Part shown: positions 1-9,738 of the stretch, one piece after another
Numbering within the stretch: the stretch's first letter is position 1
Layout: each line of letters opens with the position of its first letter
NCBI RefSeq assembly: GCF_002954775.1
Contig: NZ_PJME01000003.1
Location: forward strand, 310,001 to 374,000
DNA from: Streptomyces geranii
GTDB lineage: Bacteria; Actinomycetota; Actinomycetes; Streptomycetales; Streptomycetaceae
DNA length: 64,000 bases
Direction: 5' to 3'
The notes under the pieces: model-generated
What the model was told of the DNA's origin: nothing
Seen by the model: only the letters and a program-made list of their open reading frames with translations
Databases searched by the model: none
Program-made: the position numbers and the translations under genes

Positions 1-276
1 CCGGCCGCCCAACCCGCCTTCTACAAAGGCACGTTCGAGGTCGAGACGCCCGCCGACACTTTCCTGTCGCTGCCCGGCTGGACCAAGGGCCAGGCCTGGA
101 TCAACAACTTCCACCTCGGCCGCTACTGGAACCGGGGCCCGCAGCGCACCCTCTACGTGCCCGCGCCCGTACTGCGCCCGGGCGCCAATGAGTTGGTGCT
201 CCTGGAGCTGAACGCCACCACCTCCACGCGGGTCCTGCTCACCGACACCCCCGACCTCGGCCCGGTGAAACCGTGA
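1..276 (+). CDS. GH35 beta-galactosidase, C-terminal fragment (5' end outside window)
   Basis: Ninety-one C-terminal residues are visible, open from the first base. They match the last galactose-binding-like beta-sandwich of bacterial GH35 beta-galactosidases, including the stretches [36 protein letters not shown] and NELVLLEL. The catalytic TIM barrel lies outside the window. Its TGA overlaps the GTG of the next gene by 4 bases (GTGA), so the two are translationally coupled. The family removes terminal beta-galactosyl residues from oligosaccharides. The neighbouring GH35 gene and LacI regulator suggest a galactoside-use operon, which is inference. Confidence 0.85.
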   Translation, partial: PAAQPAFYKGTFEVETPADTFLSLPGWTKGQAWINNFHLGRYWNRGPQRTLYVPAPVLRPGANELVLLELNATTSTRVLLTDTPDLGPVKP

Positions 277-2636
277 CCCACCACTCCCTCCGGGTCCCCG
301 CGCCCGCCGGGCCCCCGCTCACCGGCCACCTCCCCTTCGCCGACGCGCCGGGCGTCCCGGACCCGATCGGGGTGACCGGCCGCTGGTTCACCCGTGGCGG
401 ACGCCCCTGGTTCCCCGTCTCCGGCGAGTTCCACTACTCCCGCTACCCGGCGGGGGAGTGGGAGGAGGAGCTGCTGAAGATGAAGGCGGCGGGCATCACC
501 GCCGTTGCCAGCTATGTCATCTGGATCCACCACGAGGAGATCGAGGGCCGGGTCCGCTTCGACGGCGACCGCGACCTGCGCCGCTTCGCCGAACTCTGTG
601 CCCGTCACGGCCTCGACCTCATCCCGCGCATCGGCCCCTGGAGCCACGCCGAGGTCCGCAACGGCGGCCTCCCTGACTGGCTGCTCACCCGCACCACCGC
701 GCCCCGCACCGACGACCCCGACTACCTGGCACCCGTACGCGGTTGGTTCGCCGCGATCGCCGAGCAGTTGACGGGGCTCGACCGCGCGCACGGCGGCCCG
801 ATCGTCGCCATCCAGATCGAGAACGAGCTGTACGACCAGCCGGACCATCTCCTCAGCCTGAAGCGGATCGCGCAGGAGGCCGGGCTGAGCGCACCGCTCT
901 GGACCTCCACGGCCTGGGGCGGGGTCCGACTCCCGCCCGACGAACTGCTTCCGCTCTACGGCGGCTACACCGAGACCTTCTGGACCGACTGGGACGGCGG
1001 CTGGTCCGACACCTGCCGCAAGCACTTCCTCTTCACCCACCAGCGCGACGACGAGGGCATCGGCGCCGACCTGCGCCCGACGACCGTACGGGGCGGCGAG
1101 CCCGCGCCGACGACCGGCCGATTCCCCTGGGCCACCTGCGAGTTGGGCGGCGGAATGGCCGTGGCCTACCACCGCCGCCCGCAGGTCGACGCCGCCGACG
1201 TCGGCGCGCTCGGGCTCACGAAGATCGGGTGCGGCTCGGTCTGGCAGGGCTACTACATGTTCCACGGCGGCACCAACCCGGTGGGCGAACTGACCACCCT
1301 CCAGGAGTCCCACGCCACCGACTACCCGAACGACCTGCCCGTCCTCACCTACGACTTCCAGGCACCGCTCGGCGAGTACGGCCAGTACCGGCCCTCGTAC
1401 GACGAACTGCGGCTCCAGCACCTGCTGTTGGCGGACTTCGGCGAGCGCATCGCGCCCATGGAGTCCGTGCTGCCGGAGCAGGCGCCCGCCGGACAGGACG
1501 ACCGGGAGACCTTGCGCTGGGCCGTGCGGAGCGACGGCGACTCCGGCTTCCTGTTCGTCAACAACCACCAGCCGCACGAACCGTTGCCGGACCACCCGGA
1601 CACGTCGTTCACCGTCGACCTCCCCGGCGGCTCCGAACTGACCCTCCCCAGCGCCCCGGTGACGGTCCCTCAAGGGGCCTACTTCTGCTGGCCATTACGG
1701 CTCGACGTGGCCGGGCTTCGCCTCGACTGGGCCACCGCCCAGCCGGTGTGCACGGTCGACGCGGGCGGACGTACCGTCCTCGTGCTCGCCGCCACGGACG
1801 GCGTTCCCGTCGAACTCGCCCTGGACGTCAGCACGTTGAGGTACGTCCACACCCCGATGGGCAAGGTCGTGTCCGCCGACGGACGCTTCCTCGTCACCGG
1901 ACTGCGGCCCGGTACCGATGCCCTCGTCGAGGTCGGCACCCCGGACGGCGGACAGGTCGGCCTGCTGGTGCTGGACGCGGCGACCGCCCGTACCGTCTAC
2001 CGGGGCCCGGCCTGGGGCGCCGAGCGCCTGATTCTGTGCGAGGCCGGCGACGGGGTCGTCTTCGACGAACCGGCCGGGGAAGTACGGGTGCACAGCGCGG
2101 CGGCGGAGGTGTCGTTCGCCGTGCTGCCCGCGCCCGGGACGCCTCCCGGCGAGGGCCTCGCCGTCTCCTCCGACGGGGTGTTCACCCGCTACACCTTCCC
2201 TGCGGATGAAGCGCGCGATGGTTCCGGCGTCCTCGGCGTCTCCCTGCTCCGGGCCGCCGGACCCGCGCCCGATACCGTCACCGGCGTTCAGGGCCGGGCC
2301 AGTGCGCCCGCCGACAAGTACTTCGACACGTCCGCCGCCGAGTACCTCGTCGACGTACCGGACGAACTCCCGCGCGCCGGAACCCTGTTGCGCGTCCACT
2401 GGACCGGTGACGTGGCCCGCGCCTACGTCGGGGACACGCTCGTCGCCGACCAGTTCTACTCGGGGCGGGTCTGGGAGATCGCTCTCGGCCGGGTCCCGGC
2501 CGGTGATCTGCGGGTGAAGGTGGTGCCGTTCGCCGCCGACCCGCCCGTGCGTCTGCCGGTGCCCGTGCCGGTGGGGGAGGCCGGGATCGCGCGGGTCGAG
2601 TGGGTCACCGTACGGACTCAAGTGATCACCGGGTAG
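273..2636 (+). CDS. GH35 family beta-galactosidase-like glycoside hydrolase
   Basis: 787 residues with a GTG start overlapping the previous stop. The N-terminal half is a GH35 barrel (about residues 30-390), with [19 protein letters not shown] and then IQIENEL; Glu185 of that motif is the expected acid/base. Glu290 in CELGGGM is the likely nucleophile. The rest is beta-sandwich domains. No signal peptide is seen, so it probably acts inside the cell on imported oligosaccharides. Codon 475 is TTA (1695-1697), rare in Streptomyces and read by the bldA tRNA, so translation should be growth-phase dependent. It is longer and more divergent than the upstream GH35 enzyme and may differ in substrate. 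GH35 membership is firm; galactosidase specificity is inferred. Confidence 0.85.
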   Translation: MTHHSLRVPAPAGPPLTGHLPFADAPGVPDPIGVTGRWFTRGGRPWFPVSGEFHYSRYPAGEWEEELLKMKAAGITAVASYVIWIHHEEIEGRVRFDGDRDLRRFAELCARHGLDLIPRIGPWSHAEVRNGGLPDWLLTRTTAPRTDDPDYLAPVRGWFAAIAEQLTGLDRAHGGPIVAIQIENELYDQPDHLLSLKRIAQEAGLSAPLWTSTAWGGVRLPPDELLPLYGGYTETFWTDWDGGWSDTCRKHFLFTHQRDDEGIGADLRPTTVRGGEPAPTTGRFPWATCELGGGMAVAYHRRPQVDAADVGALGLTKIGCGSVWQGYYMFHGGTNPVGELTTLQESHATDYPNDLPVLTYDFQAPLGEYGQYRPSYDELRLQHLLLADFGERIAPMESVLPEQAPAGQDDRETLRWAVRSDGDSGFLFVNNHQPHEPLPDHPDTSFTVDLPGGSELTLPSAPVTVPQGAYFCWPLRLDVAGLRLDWATAQPVCTVDAGGRTVLVLAATDGVPVELALDVSTLRYVHTPMGKVVSADGRFLVTGLRPGTDALVEVGTPDGGQVGLLVLDAATARTVYRGPAWGAERLILCEAGDGVVFDEPAGEVRVHSAAAEVSFAVLPAPGTPPGEGLAVSSDGVFTRYTFPADEARDGSGVLGVSLLRAAGPAPDTVTGVQGRASAPADKYFDTSAAEYLVDVPDELPRAGTLLRVHWTGDVARAYVGDTLVADQFYSGRVWEIALGRVPAGDLRVKVVPFAADPPVRLPVPVPVGEAGIARVEWVTVRTQVITG

Positions 2637-2735
2637 GTCCCGGTCGGCGGTGTCCGCCGCCCGGCCGCCTATTCTGTGGGCCAGTCGGGCGGGGCACGAC
2701 CGCCCCCACGGGACGAAGCCGAAGGATGCATCCCC

Positions 2736-3839
2736 ATGACCCGAAGTGCCGGTGGCGGCGCCGCTCCCAAGGGGCGCAGCCGGCGCAACTTCGCGGGCGC
2801 GCGGCCGGTGATGGACGACGTGGCCCGGCTGGCCGGGGTCTCCAAGCAGACCGTGTCGCGGGTGCTCAACGACAACCCGGCCGTCCGCGCCGAGACCCGG
2901 GAAGCCGTCCTCGACGCCATGCGGTCGCTCGGGTACCGGCCCAGCCGCAGCGCCCGCTCGCTGGCCAGCGGGCGGACCCGGATGCTCGGGGTGATCTCCT
3001 TCGACGCGGCCCGCTACGGCCCCGCCTCCACCCTCACCGCGATCAACACCGCCGCCCAGGACGCCGGTTACCTGGTCAGCTCGATCGCCCTCGACACCGC
3101 CGACCGGGACACCGTCGTCCAGGCCGTGGACCGGCTCTCGGCGGAGGGCGCCGACGGGGTCATCGCCATCGCCCCCCAGCGACGGGTCGGCCGCGCGCTC
3201 GCCGAGGCCCACCTCGACATCCCCCTCGTCGTGATGGACAACGCCCTCGGCGACGACACCCCGATGGTCACCGCCGACTCCCGGGGCGGAGCCCGCGCGG
3301 CCACCGAACACCTGCTCGGGCTCGGCCACCGTACGGTCCGGCACATCGCCGGACCCACCGGCTGGACCTCCGCCGAACGCCGGGCCGCGAGCTGGCGCGA
3401 GACCCTGGAGAAGGCCGGGGTCGAGGTACCCGAGCCGCTCGTCGGCGACTGGAGCGCCGACTCCGGCTACGAACTCGGCCGACGGCTCGCCCGCGACCCG
3501 GACGTCACCGCCGTCTTCGCCTCCAACGACCAGATGGCGCTCGGCGCGCTGCGCGCCTTCCACGAGGCCGGCCGCCGGGTCCCGGACGACGTCAGCGTCG
3601 TCGGCTACGACGACATCCCGGAGGCCGCCCATCTGCTGCCCCCGCTCACCACCATCCGCACCGACTTCCAGGAGATCGGCACCCGCTCGCTGCGGATCCT
3701 CCTGGCCAGGATCGACGGTGAGGCGAACGCGGGCCCGACGGCCGTCGCGAAGGCCGGTGCGGAGGGGGAGACAGACCTTGTCACGGTCATTCCGGCCCAC
3801 CTCATCGTGCGGCGCAGCACGGGTCCCGCACCGGCCTAA
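2736..3839 (+). CDS. LacI family transcriptional regulator
   Basis: 367 residues. The N-terminal helix-turn-helix reads MDDVARLAGVSKQTVSRVLN, followed by the hinge-helix segment RPSRSARSLASG and a periplasmic-binding-protein-like sensor domain (GVISFD, FASNDQMALGAL, VSVVGYDDIPEAA). The ATG at 2736 is preferred because GAAGG at 2721-2725 is a well-spaced ribosome-binding site; a GTG 60 bases upstream lacks one. It probably senses a sugar and represses the upstream GH35 genes. No clear operator was found in the 99 bases before it, so the target is inferred from position only. Confidence 0.9.
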   Translation: MTRSAGGGAAPKGRSRRNFAGARPVMDDVARLAGVSKQTVSRVLNDNPAVRAETREAVLDAMRSLGYRPSRSARSLASGRTRMLGVISFDAARYGPASTLTAINTAAQDAGYLVSSIALDTADRDTVVQAVDRLSAEGADGVIAIAPQRRVGRALAEAHLDIPLVVMDNALGDDTPMVTADSRGGARAATEHLLGLGHRTVRHIAGPTGWTSAERRAASWRETLEKAGVEVPEPLVGDWSADSGYELGRRLARDPDVTAVFASNDQMALGALRAFHEAGRRVPDDVSVVGYDDIPEAAHLLPPLTTIRTDFQEIGTRSLRILLARIDGEANAGPTAVAKAGAEGETDLVTVIPAHLIVRRSTGPAPA

Positions 3840-3848
3840 ACTGGGCCC

Positions 3849-4205
3849 GTGGTGACAGGTACGGGCAGTTCCGGTTCCGGTGATCCGTCCGCCGAGGTGC
3901 TGGCGGAGGCCGCCGGTACCTTCGGGCTGCTCGCCTCGCCCGCCCGGCTGCACATCGTGTGGGCGCTGGCCCAGGGCGAGAGCGATGTGACCGGGCTCGC
4001 CGAGCGGGTCGGCGGCGCGCTGCCCGCCGTCAGCCAGCACCTCACCAAACTCAGACTCGCCGGACTCGTCCGCTCGCGCCGCGAGGGACGCCGCCAGGTG
4101 TACTTCGTCGACGACCCGGACGTCGTCACCGTCGTACGGCTGCTGGTCGGGCGGCTGACCGACCGCGCCGAGCACGCCCCGGTACGGCACCTCCGTGGAG
4201 TCTGA
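3849..4205 (+). CDS. ArsR/SmtB family winged-helix regulator
   Basis: 118 residues with a GTG start. It is a compact ArsR fold: LLASPARLHIVWAL, then the recognition helix region ALPAVSQHLTKLRLAGLV and the wing SRREGRRQVYFV. It contains no cysteine, so the classic alpha-3 thiol metal site is absent. Acidic and His residues near the C-terminus (DDPD and DRAEH) could form an alpha-5 type site, which is speculative. Its last 11 bases overlap the next gene, an MgtA-type ATPase, so the two should be one transcript and this is the probable regulator of transport. Confidence 0.88.
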   Translation: MVTGTGSSGSGDPSAEVLAEAAGTFGLLASPARLHIVWALAQGESDVTGLAERVGGALPAVSQHLTKLRLAGLVRSRREGRRQVYFVDDPDVVTVVRLLVGRLTDRAEHAPVRHLRGV

Positions 4206-6708
4206 TTTCGGCACGCTCCGGTGGCTCGACGCCTCCCCGCGCGGTCTGACCGAGGGCGAGGCCGAGGCTCGGCTGACGGCCGTCGGGGAGAACGTGGTCC
4301 CGGCCGCCCGTCCGGTCCGGTGGCCCGCCCTCCTCGTACGGAGCCTGCGCGACCCCTTCACCGCCGTACTGCTCTGCCTCGGCCTAGTCTCGGCGGTCGT
4401 CACGGCCTGGGGTACGGCCTCGGTGATCCTGTTCCTGGTCGCGGTCAGCGCGGTGCTCCGGGCCTCCGGCGAACATCGGGCGGAACGTTTCCTCAGCGGG
4501 CTGCGCGAGCTGGTCGCCGGCACCGCGACCGTCCTGCGCCGCCCGACGGCGGACGGGCCGCCGCTCGCCCGGGAGATCCCGGTCGCCGAACTCGTCCCCG
4601 GCGACGTGATCCGGCTCGGTCCCGGCGACCTGGTCCCGGCGGACGTACGGCTGCTGCGCGCGACCGGGCTGACCGTGCACCAGGCGCCGCTCACGGGCGA
4701 GTCGGCGCCGGTGGCGAAGGGCGTACGGCCGGATCCGGCGGACCGGGGTGTGTTCGCGCGGCCCGAGCTGTGCTTCCAGGGCAGTGCCGTTGTCTCAGGG
4801 AGCGCGACCGGCGTGGTGGTGGCCACGGGGGCGCGTACGCGTTTCGCGGGCGCGCACAGTGCGGTCGTACGCCGGGAGGCGAGCGCCTTCGACCGGTCGC
4901 TGCACGGCGTGTCCTGGGTGCTGATCCGGTTCATGCTGCTCGCCCCGCCCCTGGTCCTGATGGCCAGCGGCGCGCTGCGCGGACAGGGGCCCGAGACACT
5001 GCCCTTCGCCGTCGCGGTGGCCGTCGGGCTGACGCCCGAGATGCTCCCGGTCGTCGTCAGCACCTGTCTCGCGCGCGGGGCGTCGGGGCTCGCCCGGGAG
5101 CACGGGGTCGTGGTGAAACGCCTGCCCGCGCTGCACGACCTGGGCGCGGTCGACGTCCTGTGCCTCGACAAGACGGGCACCCTCACCCAGGACCACCCGG
5201 TCGTCGAACGGTCGATGGGCTCCGACGGCCGGGACGATCCGTCGGTCCTCGACTGGGCCGCCGTAGCCGCCTGGTGGACCCTCCAACTCGCCGAACTCCC
5301 CACCCCGGACGCCCTCGACGAGGCGCTGCTCGCGGCGGCGGGGCCGGTCGGGGAGCGGTACGACGGGGTGGCCGCGCTGCCCTTCGATCCGGTGCGGCGG
5401 CTGGCCACGGCGGTGGTACGGGGGCGGCTCGGCACCCATGTCCTCGTCGTCAAGGGCGCGGTCGCGGAGGTCGTCGGGCGGTGCGCGCTGGACCCCGCCG
5501 AGCGGGAACGGGTTCTCGCACGCGCCGACCTGGAGGCGGCCGGCGGGCTGCGGCTGCTCGCGGTCGCCACCGCCGAACGGCCCGCACGCACCCGGGACCG
5601 GACCCCGGCCGACGTACACGGCCTGACCTTCCGGGGCTTCGTCGCCTTCCGGGACGACCTCGCGCCCACCGCCGCCGAGGCCCTGCGCGACCTCACCGCG
5701 CTGGGGATCGAGGTCAGGATCCTCACCGGCGACCATCCGGGTACGGCCGCCCGCGCCTGCCGTGACCTGGGCCTCGCCCCGGGGGTGGTGGCGGAGAACC
5801 CTGAAGACCTGGAGGGGCTCGGGGACGCCGAACTGGCGGAACTGGTCCGGCGTACGACCGTCTTCGCGCGCTGCACCCCGGCAGGCAAGGCGCGGATCGT
5901 CGCCGCGCTGCGGGCCGATGGTCGTACCGTCGGCTTTCTCGGGGACGGGGTGAACGACGTGCCCGCGCTGGGCGCCGCCGACGTCGGGATCGCGCCGCGC
6001 GCCGCCGTGGACGTGGCGCGGGAGCGGGCCGACGTCGTGCTCGGGGAGAAGGATCTCGCCGCCGTCGCGCACGCCGTCACGACCGGGCGGCTCGGCAGCG
6101 GCAACATCGCCACGTATCTGCGGGTCACGCTCTCCTCGAACCTCGGCAACGTCGTCGCGATGCTCGCCGCCGGGCTCCTGCTGCCCTTCCTGCCGATGCT
6201 CCCGGCGCAGGTCCTCGTGCAGAACCTGTGCTTCGACACGGCACAACTGGCCTACGCCTACGACCGTCCGGCGCCCGGTGCGCTGGCCCGGCCGAGCGTC
6301 CTGCGGCCCCGCGAACTCCTGCGCTTCCTCGGCCGGTTCGGCGCCCTGAACGCCGTCGCCGACCTCGCGACCTTCGGCGTGCTCGCCCTCGCGCTGCACG
6401 GGCCCGACGCGCTGGACGACCGGGCGGTCTTCCACTCGGCCTGGTTCACCGAGAACCTCCTCACCCAGGCCGTGGTGATGGTGCTGCTGCGCGGCGGCGG
6501 GCGCCGGGGCACGGGAGCCGTCGGGCGGGCGGCGGGCGCACTCGCCGCCGTCGGGCTCCTGCTGCCCCTCTCCCCGCTCGGCCCGACCCTGGGGCTGGTG
6601 GGGCTGCCGGGGTCCTACTACGCGGCTCTGGTGGCCGTGCTGGGGCTCTACGGGGGTGCGCTGGCTGTCGCCCGGCGGGCGCGGGGTGCGCGGGTCAGCC
6701 GTAGGTGA
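4195..6708 (+). CDS. mgtA: MgtA-type P-type ATPase, magnesium transport (P3B)
   Basis: 837 residues, GTG start inside the arsR end. The actuator loop has TGES at 167-170, the phosphorylation motif DKTGT begins at Asp325, and the hinge motif GDGVND is at 583-588. The membrane segment GLTPEMLPVVVSTCLARGA is typical of MgtA/MgtB rather than Ca or heavy-metal pumps. There is no N-terminal metal-binding domain. Family members import Mg2+ with ATP hydrolysis. The 3' end overlaps the convergent LCP gene by 14 bases. Control by a cotranscribed ArsR protein differs from the PhoP and riboswitch control known in enterobacteria, so the exact cation is not certain. Confidence 0.85.
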   Translation: MESDFGTLRWLDASPRGLTEGEAEARLTAVGENVVPAARPVRWPALLVRSLRDPFTAVLLCLGLVSAVVTAWGTASVILFLVAVSAVLRASGEHRAERFLSGLRELVAGTATVLRRPTADGPPLAREIPVAELVPGDVIRLGPGDLVPADVRLLRATGLTVHQAPLTGESAPVAKGVRPDPADRGVFARPELCFQGSAVVSGSATGVVVATGARTRFAGAHSAVVRREASAFDRSLHGVSWVLIRFMLLAPPLVLMASGALRGQGPETLPFAVAVAVGLTPEMLPVVVSTCLARGASGLAREHGVVVKRLPALHDLGAVDVLCLDKTGTLTQDHPVVERSMGSDGRDDPSVLDWAAVAAWWTLQLAELPTPDALDEALLAAAGPVGERYDGVAALPFDPVRRLATAVVRGRLGTHVLVVKGAVAEVVGRCALDPAERERVLARADLEAAGGLRLLAVATAERPARTRDRTPADVHGLTFRGFVAFRDDLAPTAAEALRDLTALGIEVRILTGDHPGTAARACRDLGLAPGVVAENPEDLEGLGDAELAELVRRTTVFARCTPAGKARIVAALRADGRTVGFLGDGVNDVPALGAADVGIAPRAAVDVARERADVVLGEKDLAAVAHAVTTGRLGSGNIATYLRVTLSSNLGNVVAMLAAGLLLPFLPMLPAQVLVQNLCFDTAQLAYAYDRPAPGALARPSVLRPRELLRFLGRFGALNAVADLATFGVLALALHGPDALDDRAVFHSAWFTENLLTQAVVMVLLRGGGRRGTGAVGRAAGALAAVGLLLPLSPLGPTLGLVGLPGSYYAALVAVLGLYGGALAVARRARGARVSRR

Positions 6709-8203
6709 GGTTCGAGCAGGGGTTGTCGTCCGCCGAGCGGGCGCTGTCGGCGACGTCCTTCGGGACGGCGGTGGGCGTCGGCGAGGCGGTGGCGCCGCCC
6801 TGGTAGGACTGGCCGACCACGACGTTGACGCCGTCCGCCGTCACCGGCTGGATGGCGGCGCCCGGGAAGACGCGGGCCACCGTCTGGGCCTCGACCTTGT
6901 GGCCGGGGCCGTACTCGACGACCGTCGTCGTGTGGTCCTGGCTGCTCGCGGTGGCCGTGCCGGTGACCGTGAAACCGTCGGCGGTCAGCTCGGCGGCGGC
7001 CTTCTTGGCGAGGCCGGTGACGGTGGTGCCGTTGTAGACGGCGACGGCGATTCCTTTGCCGGACACGGCAGTCGGGGCTGTCGAGGGGCTCGCGCTCGGG
7101 GTGGCCTTCTTCTTGCCGCTGGCGTCCTTGCCGTCGAGCGTGCGGTCCGCCTTGAGGGCCGCCCAGAGGTCGCTCGCGTCCGGTTCGACGATCGCGACGC
7201 GTGAACCCTCGTACCGCCAGGGGATGGTGACGAACTTCGTGTTGTGCAGGTCGATGTCCTTCAGCGACATCGCGAAGGAGATCAGCTTGTCGGCGGAGCC
7301 GAGACCGGGGTCGACGGTCAGGGACTTGGTGGCCGCGTCGGCGAGGGGCAGCAGTTTGGTCGGGGTCAGGCCGTTGCTCTTGACCTCCTTCATCAGGCTT
7401 GCCACGAAGGCCTGTTGGCGTTTGATACGGCCGATGTCCGAGCCGTCGCCGAGGCCGTGCCGGATCCGGACGTAGTCCAGCGCCTTCTGCCCCGAGACGG
7501 TCTGCTCGCCCTTCGGGAAGAGCAGCTTGCCGCGGGTGGGGAGTTTGGGCTTGAGGTCGCGTTCGTAGACGTTCTGCGGGAGGCACACCTTCACGCCGCC
7601 GACCACGTCGGTCAGCGCGGCGAAGCCCTTGAAGTCGACGACGACGGTGTGGTCGACGCGCAGACCGGTGATGCTCTCGACCGTGTTCTGGGTGCAGGCC
7701 GGGTTGCCCTTCTCGGTCTCGCCGACCGAGTAGGCCTCGTTGAACATCGTGTCCGGCCGCGCGCTCGTCCACTTGCCGTCGGGCAGCTTGCAGGGCGGGA
7801 TGGTGACCAGGGTGTCGCGGGGGATGGAGACGGCGACGGCGTTCTTGTGGTCGGCGTAGATGTGCAGCAGGAACGCGGTGTCGGAGCGGCCGATGTCGTC
7901 GGCGTCGCCGCCGCCGAGCGCGGCGTTGCCGTCGTTGCGCGCGTCCGAGCCGATGACCAGGACGTTCTCGCCCTTGGAGGAACCGGCGGCGGGGCGGTTG
8001 TCGGAGAGGCCGCCCGCGTCGAAGGTCTTGATGTCGCCGTTCAGCCGGAGATAGACCCAGCCGGCGCCGGCCGCGACGAGCAGCACGAGCGAGAGGCAGA
8101 TGCCCAGCGCCAGCCGTCCGCGCCGCCCGGATCCGCGCCGCCGGGGGCCTGCGGCGGACCGGTGTCGTGCTGGTGCGGCCCGCCTGCTGGTGCTGGTGGT
8201 CAT
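6695..8203 (-). CDS. LytR-CpsA-Psr (LCP) family cell-wall ligase
   Basis: 502 residues. The ATG at 8203 follows AGAAGGG with 6-base spacing; a GTG 15 bases upstream is the alternative. After an Arg-rich cytoplasmic tail comes one membrane helix ([19 protein letters not shown]), then the LCP catalytic domain with [18 protein letters not shown] and [21 protein letters not shown], whose Asp and Arg residues bind pyrophosphate and Mg2+ in this family. A Ser/Pro-rich linker leads to a LytR_C domain (IAVAVYNGT to about VVVGQSY). LCP enzymes transfer lipid-linked glycopolymers to peptidoglycan outside the membrane. The acceptor polymer is unknown. Confidence 0.92.
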   Translation of the reverse strand: MTTSTSRRAAPARHRSAAGPRRRGSGRRGRLALGICLSLVLLVAAGAGWVYLRLNGDIKTFDAGGLSDNRPAAGSSKGENVLVIGSDARNDGNAALGGGDADDIGRSDTAFLLHIYADHKNAVAVSIPRDTLVTIPPCKLPDGKWTSARPDTMFNEAYSVGETEKGNPACTQNTVESITGLRVDHTVVVDFKGFAALTDVVGGVKVCLPQNVYERDLKPKLPTRGKLLFPKGEQTVSGQKALDYVRIRHGLGDGSDIGRIKRQQAFVASLMKEVKSNGLTPTKLLPLADAATKSLTVDPGLGSADKLISFAMSLKDIDLHNTKFVTIPWRYEGSRVAIVEPDASDLWAALKADRTLDGKDASGKKKATPSASPSTAPTAVSGKGIAVAVYNGTTVTGLAKKAAAELTADGFTVTGTATASSQDHTTTVVEYGPGHKVEAQTVARVFPGAAIQPVTADGVNVVVGQSYQGGATASPTPTAVPKDVADSARSADDNPCSNLTYG

Positions 8204-8234
8204 CGGCGCCCTTCTCACGTCTCACCTTGGTTGT

Positions 8235-8258
8235 ACAGTTGCGCAAAGTAGCAACTGT
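8235..8258. promoter_or_regulatory. Inverted repeat between divergent LCP and tatA genes
   Basis: ACAGTTGC at 8235-8242 and GCAACTGT at 8251-8258 form a perfect 8-base inverted repeat with an 8-base spacer, in a locally AT-rich stretch between the two start codons. The symmetry fits a dimeric regulator such as MarR or TetR type. No regulator gene adjoins it. Confidence 0.5.
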
Positions 8259-8289
8259 TATGTGTGACGAACGAAAGGGGTGTGAGGTT

Positions 8290-8517
8290 GTGCTCCGCAA
8301 CGGACTGGAACCGTGGCATCTGCTGGTCGTGGCGATCATCTTCATCGTCATGTTCGGCTCGAAGAAACTCCCGGACACGGCCCGGGCACTCGGCCGCTCG
8401 ATGCGCATCCTCAAGAGCGAGGCGCGGGCGATGAAGGCGGAGGGGGCGGTGGGGGAGGGATCTTCGCAGGTGAGCGAGGGCGCCACGCACCCGGCCGACC
8501 CTGCGGCCGATCGGTAA
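8290..8517 (+). CDS. tatA: TatA/E-type twin-arginine translocase subunit
   Basis: 75 residues from GTG at 8290, chosen because AAAGGGG at 8275-8281 precedes it by 8 bases; an upstream in-frame ATG at 8260 has no ribosome-binding site. The protein has the TatA plan: one short N-terminal helix ([15 protein letters not shown]), the FGSKKLPD hinge, an amphipathic helix [19 protein letters not shown] and a flexible acidic tail. TatA oligomers form the pore or membrane-thinning part of the Tat system, which exports folded proteins. No tatB or tatC is nearby, so this may be a paralogue of the main tatA. Confidence 0.88.
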   Translation: MLRNGLEPWHLLVVAIIFIVMFGSKKLPDTARALGRSMRILKSEARAMKAEGAVGEGSSQVSEGATHPADPAADR

Positions 8518-8527
8518 GATCATCGGC

Positions 8528-9271
8528 ATGGCCGCTTCCGAACCCACCATCCTCGCGACCTCCGGCGGACACCGCACCGGCGGCCGGACCATGGTGTCGT
8601 TCGACGCCCTCGTCCATCACGCCGTCGATCTCTCCGGGGCCCACGGCCGCCGGCCGCGCGTCCTGTACGTCGGTACGGCGATCGGCGACGCCGAGCACTT
8701 CACGGCCCGCATGGGCGAGGCCGCCCGGGTCGCGGGCTTCGACCTCACGCCCCTGCACCTGTTCCCGATGCCCAACGTCGACGACGTCGAGGGCACGGTG
8801 CTCGCGCAGGACGTCGTCTGGGTCATGGGCGGCTCGGTGGTGAACCTGCTGGCCGTGTGGCGGGCGCACGGCCTGGACCGGATCATGCGGCGGGCCTGGG
8901 AGGCCGGGGTCGTGCTGAGTGGGGTGAGTGCGGGGTCCCTCTGCTGGTTCAGGGGTGGGACCACCGACTCCTTCGGGCCCGAACTCCGGCCTCTCACCGA
9001 CTCGTTGGGATTTCTGCCGTACGGCAACGGTGTGCACTACGACAGCGACGCGGGGCGCCGGCCGCTGGTGCACCGGCTTGTTGCCGACGGCACCCTGCCC
9101 ACCACGCACTGCACCGACGACGGGGTCGGGCTCGTCTACCGAGGTACCGAACTCGTCGAGGCGGTCGCGGAGTTGCCGGGCAGGGGTGCCTATGTCGTCA
9201 GGTGTGCGGGGGAGTCGGCGGTCGAGGAGCGGATCGAGCCGCGCAGGCTGCCCTCGCCCGTGTCGTCCTGA
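8528..9271 (+). CDS. Peptidase E-like protein, S51 family
   Basis: 247 residues, starting 10 bases after tatA. It resembles dipeptidase E: ILATSGGHRTGG, VWVMGGSVVNLL and GVSAGSLCWF, where the serine of SAGS is the nucleophile. HCTDDGVGLVY near the C-terminus holds the family's conserved acidic and His region. The enzyme is cytoplasmic and classically cleaves Asp-X dipeptides, but S51 includes cyanophycinase-like enzymes, so the substrate is not fixed. Its 3' end overlaps the convergent DUF6114 gene by 82 bases. Confidence 0.85.
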   Translation: MAASEPTILATSGGHRTGGRTMVSFDALVHHAVDLSGAHGRRPRVLYVGTAIGDAEHFTARMGEAARVAGFDLTPLHLFPMPNVDDVEGTVLAQDVVWVMGGSVVNLLAVWRAHGLDRIMRRAWEAGVVLSGVSAGSLCWFRGGTTDSFGPELRPLTDSLGFLPYGNGVHYDSDAGRRPLVHRLVADGTLPTTHCTDDGVGLVYRGTELVEAVAELPGRGAYVVRCAGESAVEERIEPRRLPSPVSS

Positions 9272-9738
9272 CCGGATTCCGGCTTCGCGGTGGACTCCGC
9301 GGTCGCCGAGGTGGCCAGGGCCGCCTTCTTCTCCCGCTTCTCCTTGCGGCGCTGCTTGCGGCTGACCTTCGGTTCCTGGTCCGGCAGCCAGCCGAACGCC
9401 ATGCAGCTGCCCACCGCACCGAGCGCGAGGCCGATGAAGAAGCCGCCGAGGTTCGAGGTGAGCCACGTGCCGAGCGTGACCCCGATGCCGACGATCGAGT
9501 AGAACAGGCGCTGCGCGGGGTTGAAGATGATCAGCACACCGCACACGATCATCAGCGCCGGCAGCAGATAGCCCGCCAGACCCTGCATACCGATGTGCAG
9601 GATGACCCCCAGCGACGCCTTCATGGTGACCAGGATCTCCGTGCCGCCCAGGGTCAGCAGGACCCCGGCCAGGAACGGACGGTGGGCCCGCCAGGATCTG
9701 AAGGCGGGCCGCACCTCCTGCCGTTTGTCGGCGAACAT
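9190..9738 (-). CDS. DUF6114 membrane protein
   Basis: 182 residues, starting at the ATG that shares its A with the upstream DUF6230 stop (TGATG), which implies coupling. It has four hydrophobic segments (FLAGVLLTLGGTEILV, GLAGYLLPALMIVCGVLIIF, LFYSIVGIGVTLGTWL, GGFFIGLALGAVGSCMAFGW) and a charged cytoplasmic tail rich in Lys and Arg. Function is unknown; the family is found with DUF6230 in Streptomyces. Its last 82 bases run antisense into the peptidase E gene, an unusually long convergent overlap. Confidence 0.85.
   Translation of the reverse strand: MFADKRQEVRPAFRSWRAHRPFLAGVLLTLGGTEILVTMKASLGVILHIGMQGLAGYLLPALMIVCGVLIIFNPAQRLFYSIVGIGVTLGTWLTSNLGGFFIGLALGAVGSCMAFGWLPDQEPKVSRKQRRKEKREKKAALATSATAESTAKPESGQDDTGEGSLRGSIRSSTADSPAHLTT

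Noticed and set aside
153..1673. Long open frame on the minus strand opposite the GH35 genes
   Set aside because: It is the GC-rich mirror of a clear GH35 coding frame, encodes no known motif and has the composition of an antisense shadow.
2676..2735. Twenty extra N-terminal residues for the LacI regulator
   Set aside because: The GTG at 2676 has no ribosome-binding site, whereas the ATG at 2736 does and places the helix-turn-helix at the usual distance.
1695..6239. 1514-codon open frame on the minus strand
   Set aside because: It runs antisense to the GH35, LacI, ArsR and MgtA genes, all with intact motifs; its product is low complexity and resembles no protein.
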